Positions 17,469 through 26,578 of a stretch of DNA of 64,000 nucleotides are shown piece by piece. Position numbers and translations under genes: made by a program. Each line of letters opens with the position of its first letter. Within the stretch, counting starts at the first letter, position 1. Where the stretch lies: NCBI GenBank assembly GCA_030527825.1, contig JAUNAC010000002.1, positions 718,444 through 782,443 of the forward strand, written 5' to 3'. The notes beneath the pieces were generated by a model. It had not been told where the DNA came from, searched no databases, and worked only from the letters and a program-made list of their open reading frames with translations. This DNA is from Lautropia sp. (lineage in GTDB: Bacteria; Pseudomonadota; Gammaproteobacteria; Burkholderiales; Burkholderiaceae_E).

Positions 17469-18350
17469 ATGTCTGATGATCTGATCGTCTATAAACGTAT
17501 GCCTGTCTGGCGGCATGACAGCATCCCGAACGGCTTTCTCGAACGCCACAATACCCGGGAAGGCACCTGGGCGCAGCTTCACATTCTGCAAGGCTCACTG
17601 GACTTCGCTCTGCTGGACGTGGATGGCCAGATCACCCAGCGCTTTACCTTCGATACGGCCCACCAGCCTCCGCTCATCCTGCCTCAGCAATGGCATCAGA
17701 TACTGTCCACCAGTCCCGATCTTCAGTGCCAGCTGGATTTTCTCTGCGAGCCAGCTGATTATTTCAGCAAAAAATACGGCCTCACCCGGGTACACTCGGA
17801 AGTGCTCGCCGCCCGTCCGGCACTGACCACGGGCCGGGCCCTGGACGTCGGCTGCGGCAACGGCCGCAACACCCTGTATCTGGCCCGTCAGGGATTTGCC
17901 GTCGATGGCTGGGACCACGACAGCGCCCGCCTCGCCAATCTGCAGCAGATTGCGGATGCAGAGGGGTTGAGCGACATCTATCTCAGTGAAGCAGACCTCA
18001 ATGTCCCGGCGACGCTGCCGTTTGATGGCCCCTACGATTTCATCCTGTCCACTGTTGTGCTGATGTTCCTGCAACCGGAAGCCATCGGCCCGCTCATTCG
18101 CCAAATGCAGGCGCAGACCAGCGTCGGCGGCTGCCATTTGATCGTCAGCGCCATGGACAGCGATGACTACCCCTGCAGGCTGCCCTTCCCCTTCAGATTC
18201 CAGCCGGGTGAACTGCGCCAGTACTATCAGGAGGTCGGCTGGGAAATCCTCACCTACAACGAAAATCCCGGCAAGCTCCATCGCACCGATGAAAACGGCC
18301 AGCGCATCGAAATGCGTTTTGCCACGCTGCTGGCCCGCTGTCCACACTGA
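17469..18350 (+). CDS. tehB: TehB-like SAM-dependent methyltransferase with N-terminal DUF1971 domain
   Basis: This 293-residue protein has an N-terminal cupin-like DUF1971/TehB-N domain (about residues 5-95, with MPVWRHDSIP and the PLILPQQWHQI segment) followed by a class I methyltransferase domain with the SAM motif ALDVGCGNGRNTLYLA. TehB proteins methylate tellurite/selenite in vitro; the natural substrate is uncertain, and no tehA partner is nearby. The ATG at 17469 is used; an in-frame TTG lies 12 bases upstream, and neither has a clear ribosome site. It ends 24 bases from the convergent cobC. Confidence 0.88.
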   Translation: MSDDLIVYKRMPVWRHDSIPNGFLERHNTREGTWAQLHILQGSLDFALLDVDGQITQRFTFDTAHQPPLILPQQWHQILSTSPDLQCQLDFLCEPADYFSKKYGLTRVHSEVLAARPALTTGRALDVGCGNGRNTLYLARQGFAVDGWDHDSARLANLQQIADAEGLSDIYLSEADLNVPATLPFDGPYDFILSTVVLMFLQPEAIGPLIRQMQAQTSVGGCHLIVSAMDSDDYPCRLPFPFRFQPGELRQYYQEVGWEILTYNENPGKLHRTDENGQRIEMRFATLLARCPH

Positions 18351-18374
18351 AAGGACAGCGCGCAAACCAGGCCG

Positions 18375-19526
18375 TCAAAACCGGTCGCGCAGGCTGTCCC
18401 GAGGAGCCGGGTGGTACGCATCCAGTGCCCGCCAGAGTGCCATCTGACTCTGTGGGCTGCGCACCCCGAAGCGCACATGACCCGGCAGCCCGAACGAGGT
18501 CGCATCGCGCACCTTGATGCCGTGGTGGCGCAGTGCGGGCAGCAGCGCCGACACGTCCTCGACCGACATGGGTGCCCGTGCACAGCAGAAATTCGTCACC
18601 CCCGGCAGCACCTGCCAGCCTCGCTGCCGCAGCCCGTCGAGCAGCATGCCCTTCCAGGGCGACAGCTGCTGCCGGGCCTGCGCCAGCCACTGCTGCACGT
18701 CCGCTTCCGGCCAGGCCATCAACATGGCGGCACCATATGATCCCAGAGGCCACGAGGGCGCCAGCTGTGCCAGACGCGCTCCCCAGGCATCAGCCCCGGA
18801 TGGCGCACGGGCTTGAGCAGACTCGGCGACCGATGCGGGCAACACCAGGTAGCCCCCCCTCACCCCCGTCATCCCCAACGCCTTATTGGGCGAAAACAGG
18901 CGGCACACCCGGCTGGCATCCCCAATGACACGCCCGGTCGGCTCCAGGCACAGGGGTGCATAGGCACAGTCCACCACCAGCACATCACCCGGCTGCACCG
19001 CTTCCTGCAACAGCGCCAGTGCCGGTGAAAGATCACCCTGCGGGCTCCCCGGCGCTGTTACCCAGATCAGACGGGGAGCACGTGCAGAGAGAAAATCGCT
19101 CGACAGCGCCGTTCGCGACGCATCCTCCCAGCGCTGCACAGTCAGTCCCCAGGCCAGCGCAGCCCGCCGGTAATCGCCATACGCATGCCGCGGTATCCAG
19201 ACAGACACCGCAGCTGGCACCAGCGCGGCAGTGACGCGGACGATCAACTCGCTGGCGCTGGCCCCCATCACGATCTGGCGGGCCGAGACACCATGCCAGC
19301 TCGCCAGTCGCTCACGCAACGCCACATAGGCAGGATCCGGATAGGTATCCGGCACCGTTCGCCTGAGACGGTCCAGCACGGGCGGACAAGGGCCGAGCGC
19401 ATTGGCGTTGGTGGAAAAATCATGCAGCGGGACACCATCTGCATCTGGTCCGCCGTGCATATGGTCAGCGCAACTGTCCATGGCGGAAGATAAGGCCCGG
19501 GGCCCAGGGAAGGCAGCCATTGTCAT
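18375..19526 (-). CDS. cobC: CobC/CobD-like threonine-phosphate decarboxylase (aminotransferase fold)
   Basis: This 383-residue PLP protein is the likely source of (R)-1-amino-2-propanol phosphate, the linker of the cobalamin nucleotide loop. Fold-type I features are the N-terminal FSTNANALGPCP (the NP-type substrate loop of the family), the PDPAYVALRERLA segment, VVDCAYAPL and the PLP lysine in FSPNKALGMTGVRGGYLV. ATG 19526 has GAGG 9 bases upstream; ATG 19535 and ATG 19520 are alternatives. It is the last gene of the cobalamin operon, beside the convergent tehB. 'CobC' follows Pseudomonas denitrificans naming; the Salmonella name is CobD. Confidence 0.85.
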   Translation of the reverse strand: MTMAAFPGPRALSSAMDSCADHMHGGPDADGVPLHDFSTNANALGPCPPVLDRLRRTVPDTYPDPAYVALRERLASWHGVSARQIVMGASASELIVRVTAALVPAAVSVWIPRHAYGDYRRAALAWGLTVQRWEDASRTALSSDFLSARAPRLIWVTAPGSPQGDLSPALALLQEAVQPGDVLVVDCAYAPLCLEPTGRVIGDASRVCRLFSPNKALGMTGVRGGYLVLPASVAESAQARAPSGADAWGARLAQLAPSWPLGSYGAAMLMAWPEADVQQWLAQARQQLSPWKGMLLDGLRQRGWQVLPGVTNFCCARAPMSVEDVSALLPALRHHGIKVRDATSFGLPGHVRFGVRSPQSQMALWRALDAYHPAPRDSLRDRF

Positions 19527-19605
19527 GAGCAGCATCCTCTGACCTGGCTGCGGGAGTATCGCGGCTCCGGCCGGCGGTAGATGCCACTGAGCGAACAGTT
19601 CCGGT

Positions 19606-20568
19606 TCACAGTCCCCCCCTGAGCCAAACGCCCGCCCCGGCACACAGCACGACGGCGAGGCAGGCAACGTGTTGCGCCCGGCACAGCGCCTGCGCAATGT
19701 GCACGGCCTGGGGCGGTGGCGCCGATGGATTGAGGCGGTATACACCGGGCTTGCCCAGTGATACCCCCAGGCGCAGCGCCATGGCTGCCATGGGCCAGCC
19801 GCCATTGGGCGAAGGTGTGCGGCGGGCCTCACGCATCAACCGGCCTCCGTCGGCCAGGCTTGCCCCACACATCAACAGGGCCGCCGTCAGCCTGGCTGGC
19901 AGCCAGTTCAGCACATCATCTGCGCGGGCAGCCCATTTGCCAGCCCACTGCCAATAGCGGCCGGCGTGCCAGCCCGGGTAACCCCACATGGCATCTGCCG
20001 TATTCGCAAATCGGTACAGGGCGCACCCCGGCAACCCCAGCAGCACGAACCAGAACAGCGGCGCCACAAGGGAATCACTGAGATTCTCGGCCAGTGTTTC
20101 AATGGATGATTCACGTATGGCGGTGGCGTCCAGAGACTGCACATCACGGCTGACCAGATGGGCCAGCCGCTCACGGCCGGCAACCTCCCCCATCTCAAGT
20201 GCCGCCTCGACCTGAGCCACCATATCGGCAAGCATCGACCAGGCAAACAGCGGTTTAAGGCAGAACGCAAGCACAGGAACCGCCAGCCAGACCGGCAACA
20301 TCAGACATGCTTTTTCGATCCCGAAAGCGAGACAGCCCACTCCCAATGCCCCCATGCTCCAGGCCAGTGTCCCCAGAAAAAACGATCTGGCCACCCCGCC
20401 AGGGGCAGACCTGGCGTCAGGCGCCATGCGGCGTCCGGCCCATTCCAGATAACAGCCCATGCCCACCACGGGATGCAGCCGTGCCGGTGGTTCCCCCCAG
20501 AGCAGATCCGCGGCAAACGCCAACAGCGGAACCAGCACCGGATAGAGCGCCGCACTGCCGTCGATCAT
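19606..20568 (-). CDS. cobD: Adenosylcobinamide-phosphate synthase
   Basis: This 320-residue membrane enzyme (CbiB in Salmonella naming) attaches the aminopropanol linker to adenosylcobyric acid. The family pattern is clear: LLAFAADLLWGEPPARLHPVVGMG at the start, VSRDVQSLDATAIRESSIETLAENLSD in the middle, and RFANTADAMWGYP with WPMAAMALRLGV near the end. Several hydrophobic segments fit an inner-membrane protein. Its start overlaps the cobJ stop by four bases. It is a natural partner of the adjacent cobC product. Confidence 0.95.
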   Translation of the reverse strand: MIDGSAALYPVLVPLLAFAADLLWGEPPARLHPVVGMGCYLEWAGRRMAPDARSAPGGVARSFFLGTLAWSMGALGVGCLAFGIEKACLMLPVWLAVPVLAFCLKPLFAWSMLADMVAQVEAALEMGEVAGRERLAHLVSRDVQSLDATAIRESSIETLAENLSDSLVAPLFWFVLLGLPGCALYRFANTADAMWGYPGWHAGRYWQWAGKWAARADDVLNWLPARLTAALLMCGASLADGGRLMREARRTPSPNGGWPMAAMALRLGVSLGKPGVYRLNPSAPPPQAVHIAQALCRAQHVACLAVVLCAGAGVWLRGGL

Positions 20569-21620
20569 GTCGAGGACGAGGCATCATCTGGATTCATGGG
20601 CTTTTTCCGGGTCTTGGGCACTTCTGCCGCCGGCAAGGGCTCCTCAAGTTTGGTCTGCACATAATCCAGCGGCAGCCGGTACCGCCGGGCCAGCAGCTCG
20701 GCGCTGTCACCGGCGGCATGTTCTGCATGCAGGGTCTGCAGCCAGCCATGCAGGCCGGTGGAGAGCGAACGCCCGGAGCGCTCGCCGCCCTTCAGGGCGT
20801 GATCGCCTGAAACATCGTATTTGTTGGCATAGCCACGCGGCGTAATCATCAGGCCATGACGCATGAACGTATTGCTGTTGCCGATCAGCACGGTGGACAG
20901 CATGCCAATCTCGGCATCGGCCATCTGGTCGAGCGTCGTGAAAACGATATTCTGGCGCCGCCGATAGGCACTTTTCACAATGGCGACCGGCGTCTGCGCT
21001 GCCCGGTGACGCAGAAAAATCTGTTGCGCCTCAATGATCTGGCGGGTGCGGCGGCCACTCTTCGGGTTGTAGAGCGCCACCACAAAATCAGCCGACGCCG
21101 CAGCATCCAGGCGACGGGCAATCGTCGGCCATGGCGTCAGCAAATCAGAGAGCGAAATCGAGCAGAAGTCATGGGTCAGCGGCGCCCCCACCAGCGCGGC
21201 ACAGCTGTTGATTGCCGATGCGCCTGGAATGATCTCCACCTCGATGCCATCGCCCACCACCCGCTGTTCAAGCCCCTCGGCATCCGTCTCCACCGTGACC
21301 TCCGGCGGGGTCCAGCCCGCCTGGAGCAGCACCTCGAAGGTTGGCCCTGCCATGCCGTACACGCCAGCATCACCCGATGAAATCAGGGCCACCTTTTTCC
21401 CGGCCCGGGCCCGGGCCAGGGCCTCGACCGCCCGATCGAGCTCCTCGGTCATGCTCTTGCGGATGATTTCCTTGCCCTCAAGCAATTCCGCGACCAGCTT
21501 GATGTAGGTCACGTAGCCAATAACGGTATCGGCTTCGGCGATGGCCGCGCGTGCCCTGGCGGTCATGTGATCGGCACTGCCCGGGCCAATGCCGACCAGC
21601 ATGATTTTTCCGTGAGACAT
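20565..21620 (-). CDS. cobJ: Precorrin-3B/cobalt-factor III C17-methyltransferase with C-terminal extension
   Basis: CobJ/CbiH methylates C17 and drives ring contraction. The tetrapyrrole methylase core (about residues 5-250) shows VGIGPGSADHMT, VIGYVTYIKL, SSGDAGVYGMAG, IPGASAINSCAALVGAPL and VALYNPKSGRR. I use ATG 21620 (AGAGGGGAAAA upstream), because the frame further upstream is the shadow of cobE. At 351 residues it has about 100 extra C-terminal residues beyond the usual 245-250, containing HALKGGERSGRS and an acidic/Lys-Pro-rich end. The stop overlaps cobD. Confidence 0.93.
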   Translation of the reverse strand: MSHGKIMLVGIGPGSADHMTARARAAIAEADTVIGYVTYIKLVAELLEGKEIIRKSMTEELDRAVEALARARAGKKVALISSGDAGVYGMAGPTFEVLLQAGWTPPEVTVETDAEGLEQRVVGDGIEVEIIPGASAINSCAALVGAPLTHDFCSISLSDLLTPWPTIARRLDAAASADFVVALYNPKSGRRTRQIIEAQQIFLRHRAAQTPVAIVKSAYRRRQNIVFTTLDQMADAEIGMLSTVLIGNSNTFMRHGLMITPRGYANKYDVSGDHALKGGERSGRSLSTGLHGWLQTLHAEHAAGDSAELLARRYRLPLDYVQTKLEEPLPAAEVPKTRKKPMNPDDASSST

Positions 21621-21681
21621 GGGATTTTCCCCTCTTGGGCTATCTGATGAATTCAACAATGAACGGAACAGGCCGCGTCGC

Positions 21682-22104
21682 TCAGCACATGGCAGCCACC
21701 GACACCGTGGCATTGCGGCCATCCGCCCCGCGCAGCTTGTGCTTTTCCAGGAGCAGCGCCGACACGGGCGCCGCTTGCCCCCCGCCCGCGGCCAGCAAGG
21801 CTGCTGCCTCGCTGACGGAAGGGGTTCCCGTATACCGGCGCACCGTCTCGCTCGGATTCGGTACCGGCACCGGTGCCAGCTGCGCCGCACTGTAGAACTG
21901 GATGACGCAGCCACGCCGCTGCATGAGCGCCTGCATGGCCGCTTCGTCGGCCTTGAGATCGATGCTGGCCACGGCCTGCACCGCGTGCCAGTCAACCCCC
22001 ACCTGCTGGAGCGCCTCGTCGATCGCCTGTGCCAGGGTGGCATAGGGCGTATGGCGATCACAGCCGATGCCCAGCGCCACCATCCGTGATGGCGCCGCAC
22101 TCAT
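21682..22104 (-). CDS. cobE: CobE / CbiG C-terminal domain protein
   Basis: This 140-residue protein matches the C-terminal domain of CbiG, known as CobE when separate. The visible pattern is LGIGCDRHTP near the start, VQAVASIDLKADEAAMQAL in the middle, and the end segment with NATVSVAAM. In the cobalt-early pathway CbiG opens the ring lactone and releases acetaldehyde. Here the N-terminal and central CbiG domains are on the upstream CobI-CbiG protein, and this gene starts inside that gene's stop (ATGA). The two products together therefore make one complete CbiG. Confidence 0.88.
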   Translation of the reverse strand: MSAAPSRMVALGIGCDRHTPYATLAQAIDEALQQVGVDWHAVQAVASIDLKADEAAMQALMQRRGCVIQFYSAAQLAPVPVPNPSETVRRYTGTPSVSEAAALLAAGGGQAAPVSALLLEKHKLRGADGRNATVSVAAMC

Positions 22105-23762
22105 GCGCCGTCTCCCACCGGTGCGCAGCGCTGCGCCACCGGCGTATCGGCCGGCAGGTCATCGGGCTGCTGCCCCTCTGGCGGGCGATAGATGATCAGC
22201 CGCTCCGGCCACGCCCGCCACAGCGCCTCTTCCACCGGCTGGTGCGTAATCCACAGCAAGGCCCGATGATGCCCCGGCCGCACCGCGGCCATGTCGGCCA
22301 GTACCTCGATATTTGCAGGCAGCGGCGTACGCCGTGTCCACCAGTGACGGCTGCCGGCATCCTGCACAACAGCAATGCGCTCACCATTGACCACTGCGGC
22401 CGCCACACGGGTGAGATTGACCTTGGGTGCCTGCACCGTCCAGCCCAGTGCACGCCCCAGAATGTCCACCGCAATCGTCGCCCCGGCATCGGATGCGGTG
22501 GTCAGAACGGGTTGTGCATCCAGCAGGCTGGCAACACGCTCGGCCCAGGCATTGGCGCCACCGACATGGCCCGACAGCATCGGGATGACGTAACGTGCCG
22601 CATCATCCACGACGACGACGCCTGGATCCACCTCCTTGCCTTTCAGGTGAGGCGCCACCAGCCGGACCACGGCACCAAGGGAGACAAAACAGACAAACTG
22701 GTCAAATGAGCCGAACAGATCGCCCAGCTCCTCTCTCAGGGTCTTGCGACAGATGTACTTGGGATTGGGCAGATGCGCAATGGCATCGGCAAACTTGTCC
22801 AGGGTACACAGCACGGCATTGGGCAGCATCTGTGCCAGACGCGTGGCCTTGGCGATCCCGCCCTTGGTGATGGCCAGCAGACAGACCCGTTCGGGCGCCT
22901 CCAGCGATGCGGCGCGGCCCGGCGCGGCCGACGGCGCAGCAACCGGCGGTGCAGGCACGGGCATGGGTGCAGGTTCCGGCGCTGCCGTTGCCGATGGTTT
23001 TTTCAGGCAGCCACGAACCCGTTCGCCCCGCACCCGGTGCTGATGCCGCACGATCAGCAGCGACAGATAACTGACCTTCTGTCCCCGCAGACCCAGAATG
23101 TCCTGACCGCTCAGACAGCGCTCGTCGACAGCCCCCACCCGTTCAATGAAATGGGCATCGGCGAGCAATTGACGGGATGAGAGCCAGTCCAGCAGGTCAT
23201 CCAGCACTGGCTTGACCTTCATGAGTACCAGGGTATCGAAATCCGTCAGCAGACGCTCAAGCATCTGCACGCCATAGGCTGCCGGCACCACGGCCAGCGT
23301 ATCGTCCTGCTCGGCCAGCGGCAGACCCAGTCGGGCACCGGCGGCGGTAAAGGCATTGACACCGGCGAGGACCTGCGTCTGGATCCGGTCGTCCAGCCCC
23401 TGCACTGTGCGCGCCAGATGGCTGAAAGTGGCGTAGGTACTGGCATCCCCCTCCACCAGAAACAGCACGTCCTGGCCAGCCTGCAGCTTGGGCAGGACTG
23501 TCTGGGCCGCCTTCAGCCAGGCCCGCGCCAGCTTCTGCGCATCGTAGGTCATCGGAAAGACCAGCGGCTGATGATCGTCCACCGGTGAGATGCCGCTGCG
23601 CTGCACGATGCCAAAGGCATGGCTTTCGTGACGGCCGCTGCGCACCGGGTAGACCCAGCAGGTATCGCGGCGCTGCAGCGCCTCCCAGGCCGCCCGCGTC
23701 ACCAGTTGGGGATCACCCGGGCCCAGCGAGACGCCCATCAGCCGACCAGTTGATGTTTGCAT
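22101..23762 (-). CDS. CobI-CbiG fusion: C20-methyltransferase plus cobalt-precorrin-5A hydrolase
   Basis: This 553-residue protein has two parts. Residues ~5-250 are a precorrin-2/cobalt-factor II C20-methyltransferase (CobI/CbiL), with LMGVSLGPGDPQLVTRAA, VLFLVEGDASTYATFSHL and VLAGVNAFTAAGARLGLPLAE. An Ala/Pro-rich linker (~257-290) leads to the N-terminal and central CbiG domains, with AITKGGIAKATRLAQ, FVSLGAVVRLVAPHLKGKEVDPGVVVVDD and LSGHVGGANAWAERVA. The CbiG C-terminal domain is missing and is encoded by the next gene. The reading frame is continuous through the linker. It fuses an early methylation step with a later ring-opening step. Confidence 0.92.
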   Translation of the reverse strand: MQTSTGRLMGVSLGPGDPQLVTRAAWEALQRRDTCWVYPVRSGRHESHAFGIVQRSGISPVDDHQPLVFPMTYDAQKLARAWLKAAQTVLPKLQAGQDVLFLVEGDASTYATFSHLARTVQGLDDRIQTQVLAGVNAFTAAGARLGLPLAEQDDTLAVVPAAYGVQMLERLLTDFDTLVLMKVKPVLDDLLDWLSSRQLLADAHFIERVGAVDERCLSGQDILGLRGQKVSYLSLLIVRHQHRVRGERVRGCLKKPSATAAPEPAPMPVPAPPVAAPSAAPGRAASLEAPERVCLLAITKGGIAKATRLAQMLPNAVLCTLDKFADAIAHLPNPKYICRKTLREELGDLFGSFDQFVCFVSLGAVVRLVAPHLKGKEVDPGVVVVDDAARYVIPMLSGHVGGANAWAERVASLLDAQPVLTTASDAGATIAVDILGRALGWTVQAPKVNLTRVAAAVVNGERIAVVQDAGSRHWWTRRTPLPANIEVLADMAAVRPGHHRALLWITHQPVEEALWRAWPERLIIYRPPEGQQPDDLPADTPVAQRCAPVGDGA

Positions 23763-23816
23763 GATGTCAAAAAAGTTGTTCTGTATGAAATAGGAAAACA
23801 GGAAGGCGCCATCGGT

Positions 23817-25241
23817 TCAGTCGCGACCGTCGTCATCAGCCGGCGCGTCTGCCACAGGCCGCCAGGCAGCCGACAGCAACCATACCGGATTTTCGGCGGC
23901 CAGCCGGTTCATCTGCAAAATGGGCCGGCTGCGGGCTGCCTGCAACTGGAGGACATCCCAATGCAATGCCCGCGCAGGCGCGGTCGTGCCGGCAGCCTGC
24001 GATGATCCGTCCGGGTCTGAAGATGGTGGCCCGCTCATGGCCAGTGCCGGCTCCTGCTGCAGCCGCTTGAGCGTCTCCAGTGCGGTGGCGATGTTTTCCA
24101 GTGTGACGAAATTCATGACCAGCCGGCCGCCAGGCTTCAGGCGCCGCAATGCACGCTCGATCAATTCCGCCAGTTCCCCGCCGCTGCCGCCGATGAAAAC
24201 CGCATCCGGATCAGGCCAGTCCGCCATGCCGGATGGCGCTCGATCATGCACCAGTGTGTAGTTGGCCACCCCGAACGCGGCATGATTCTGGCGAATGATG
24301 TCGATATCGTGCGCATTCTTTTCAATTGCCCAGACGTGGCCGCGCCAGCACAGGCGTGCGGCCTCCAGACCCACCGAACCACTGCCGGCACCGATGTCCC
24401 ACACCACGCTGTCGGCACGCAGCTGCAATCTGGCCAGCGACACTGCCCGCACCTCCTGCTTGGTGATCAGCCCGCCGCTGCCGTCACCCCGCGGGCGACG
24501 CTGACAATAGTCCTCGTCGTCCAGCCCCATGAGCACCGGGTTGCCTCGGGGGGCGACGCGCCAGATCGCAACAACATTGAGCGCGGCAAAGGTCATGGTG
24601 GCCGCCTGCGCCACCGTCAGCTGCGGATAAATACGCTCATCGGGCTGGAGCAGGTTTTCGGCAACGGCCATTTCCACCTGGTCGGCCAGTCCTTCGATCT
24701 CCAGCAACTGGGCGATGCGTGCCGGCGTATTGGCCGGACTGGTCAGCACCAGCAGACGATCGTGTGCGTGCACGGCCTGCGCCAGGGCGTACAGACCATG
24801 GGCAGGTCCGGCACCCTGCTGCCAGGGCCCTGCATCCTGGGCGTGCACCGACATCAGCCGGGCATTCTGCCAGGCCATGCCCAGCCGGGCACAGGCAAGC
24901 TGCAGCGTGGATACGTTGGGCAGCACTTCCAGTGCATCGCTGCACAGTCTGGCCGCGAGAAAGGGCGCGATACCGAAGCACAAGGGGTCACCGGTGGCCA
25001 GCACCACGCAACTGAGCTGCTGCTCGCGAGCCTGGCGCACCCAGTCCGGCACCGCCCTGAGCTGTCCGCCCAGGTCGTGAGTCTGCGCCTGCGCCTTGAA
25101 TTCGCCACCTAACAGGGCCAGGGTCCGTGCTGCGCCGATAACGACATCAGCCTGTCTGATATAGGCAAGCGCCGCAGGCGTCAGGCTGGCCACACCATCA
25201 TCCAGGACCCCGATGATGCGGCAAGGGTTGGGATCATTCAT
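23817..25241 (-). CDS. cobL: CobL: precorrin-6Y/7 methyltransferase and decarboxylase (CbiE-CbiT fusion)
   Basis: This 474-residue bifunctional enzyme methylates C5 and C15 and decarboxylates the C12 side chain. The N-terminal CbiE domain (about residues 5-205) has VIGAARTLALL, VVLATGDPLCFGI and LPNVSTLQLACARLGMAW. The C-terminal CbiT domain (about 255-470) has KQEVRAVSLARLQL and the SAM motif VWDIGAGSGSVGLEAA. I use ATG 25241; an in-frame ATG lies 18 bases upstream. A Ser/Asp-rich insertion (SGPPSSDPDGSSQ) sits late in the CbiT part. Confidence 0.95.
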   Translation of the reverse strand: MNDPNPCRIIGVLDDGVASLTPAALAYIRQADVVIGAARTLALLGGEFKAQAQTHDLGGQLRAVPDWVRQAREQQLSCVVLATGDPLCFGIAPFLAARLCSDALEVLPNVSTLQLACARLGMAWQNARLMSVHAQDAGPWQQGAGPAHGLYALAQAVHAHDRLLVLTSPANTPARIAQLLEIEGLADQVEMAVAENLLQPDERIYPQLTVAQAATMTFAALNVVAIWRVAPRGNPVLMGLDDEDYCQRRPRGDGSGGLITKQEVRAVSLARLQLRADSVVWDIGAGSGSVGLEAARLCWRGHVWAIEKNAHDIDIIRQNHAAFGVANYTLVHDRAPSGMADWPDPDAVFIGGSGGELAELIERALRRLKPGGRLVMNFVTLENIATALETLKRLQQEPALAMSGPPSSDPDGSSQAAGTTAPARALHWDVLQLQAARSRPILQMNRLAAENPVWLLSAAWRPVADAPADDDGRD

Positions 25242-25277
25242 GGTTATACAGGGATACAAAGAGGTTCGGAAACACGA

Positions 25278-26573
25278 TCAGGTGGTGTGCTGTGGCAGCG
25301 CCGGAAAGTCTTCATCGGTGTCAAAGTCCGCCGAATGGGTATGGGCAATGCCCGTCCGGCCGGCCGTCTCGGGACGGGGGCGTTCCTCCGCAGGCCCGGA
25401 CCAGACGTCGGCCAGCGCCTGTCCCTCACCATCGCACACCAGGATCCTGATCTGAAACGCCCGTCCATATCGCGAGGGATCCTGCAGCGTGGTGATGGCG
25501 GCTTGCGCAAGCGCCTGGTGGAATGCGTCACCCAGCCCTCGCTCAGTCATCAGTTCGGCACCAAACCGTGCCGTCTTGGCCGCGCGGATCGCCTCACAAT
25601 CCGCAGGCGCCGCGCCAATGCGCTGGGCAATCCCGGCCACCAGATCCGTGTCGACGACATTGCGATTGGCGTGAGTGATGGTTTCACCCTGGGCAATTTT
25701 TGTCAGTTTTCCAACCATTAGTCCAAAGACCACCAGCCGGATGCCCTGTGCGACGACTTCATCCAGCGCATAGCGCAGGAAGTCGCCCATCTGTACAAAG
25801 CAGGCGTTGGGCAGCTCCGGTCGCTCCTGGCGCAACGCCTTCATACTGAAGGCTTCACTGCGCCCCCCGGTGGTCAGCACGACAATGTCGTGCCCCGTTA
25901 ACGCAGCCACCTGAATACCTTGAACCACGCTGGCCCGCCAGGCACTGGTCGAATACGGCCGCACAATGCCACTGGTGCCCAGGATGCTGATGCCGCCCAG
26001 TATGCCCAGTCGGGCATTGGTGGTCTTGCGTGCCATCTCCTCGCCGCCGGGCACACTGATCGTGACCTCCAGCCCGTGTCGGGCCAGCAGGGAGTCCGCA
26101 ACCTCCTGCAGGTTCTGGATGATGTTGGCCCTTGGCACCGGATTGATCGCCGGGCCACCGATTTCCAGGCCCAGCCCGGACAGGGTGACGGTACCTACAC
26201 CCGACCCGGCCCGAAACTGCACCTCACCTGCGCGGCCTGGCAGAATGCGCAGATCAACGGTCAAATGCGCGCCATCCGTGCAGTCCGGGTCATCACCCGC
26301 GAACTTCTGCACATACGCATGCGCCACGCGCTCCAGGCCCTGACCAAGCAAATGCCCGTCGTGTATGGCAAACCCGACCCGCTGGCCATTGGGCAGCAGA
26401 CTCTCGACACGGTCCGGCACCTGACCCTGCACCAGCCCCAGTGCACACGCGCGCGCTGCGGCGGCCGAACAGGCTCCGGTTGAGAAGCCGGTCCGGGTAC
26501 CCCGTTCGGGACGCTCGGGCCGTGCGGCGCGGGGGGGACGACGGCTGCTGTCGGCGGATGGCTGCTCGGTCAT
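25278..26573 (-). CDS. cbiD: Cobalt-precorrin-5B C1-methyltransferase CbiD
   Basis: CbiD is a hallmark of the cobalt-early pathway; it methylates C1 after acetaldehyde loss by CbiG. Visible family features are RTGFSTGACSAAAARA near the start, VPGGEEMARKTTNARLGILGGISILGTSGIVRPYS in the middle, VLTTGGRSE, and LVVFGLMVGKLTKIAQG. ATG 26573 gives 431 residues. The N-terminal ~25 residues are Pro/Arg-rich, and the C-terminal ~50 residues (after DVWSGPAEE) are Asp/His-containing and appear extra. It starts 6 bases after the cobH stop. Confidence 0.96.
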   Translation of the reverse strand: MTEQPSADSSRRPPRAARPERPERGTRTGFSTGACSAAAARACALGLVQGQVPDRVESLLPNGQRVGFAIHDGHLLGQGLERVAHAYVQKFAGDDPDCTDGAHLTVDLRILPGRAGEVQFRAGSGVGTVTLSGLGLEIGGPAINPVPRANIIQNLQEVADSLLARHGLEVTISVPGGEEMARKTTNARLGILGGISILGTSGIVRPYSTSAWRASVVQGIQVAALTGHDIVVLTTGGRSEAFSMKALRQERPELPNACFVQMGDFLRYALDEVVAQGIRLVVFGLMVGKLTKIAQGETITHANRNVVDTDLVAGIAQRIGAAPADCEAIRAAKTARFGAELMTERGLGDAFHQALAQAAITTLQDPSRYGRAFQIRILVCDGEGQALADVWSGPAEERPRPETAGRTGIAHTHSADFDTDEDFPALPQHTT

Positions 26574-26578
26574 GATCT

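Noticed and set aside
21621..22100. N-terminal 160 codons of the open frame containing cobJ
   Set aside because: The sequence is an Arg/Trp/Cys-rich out-of-frame reading of cobE. CobJ has its own ATG and ribosome site at 21620.
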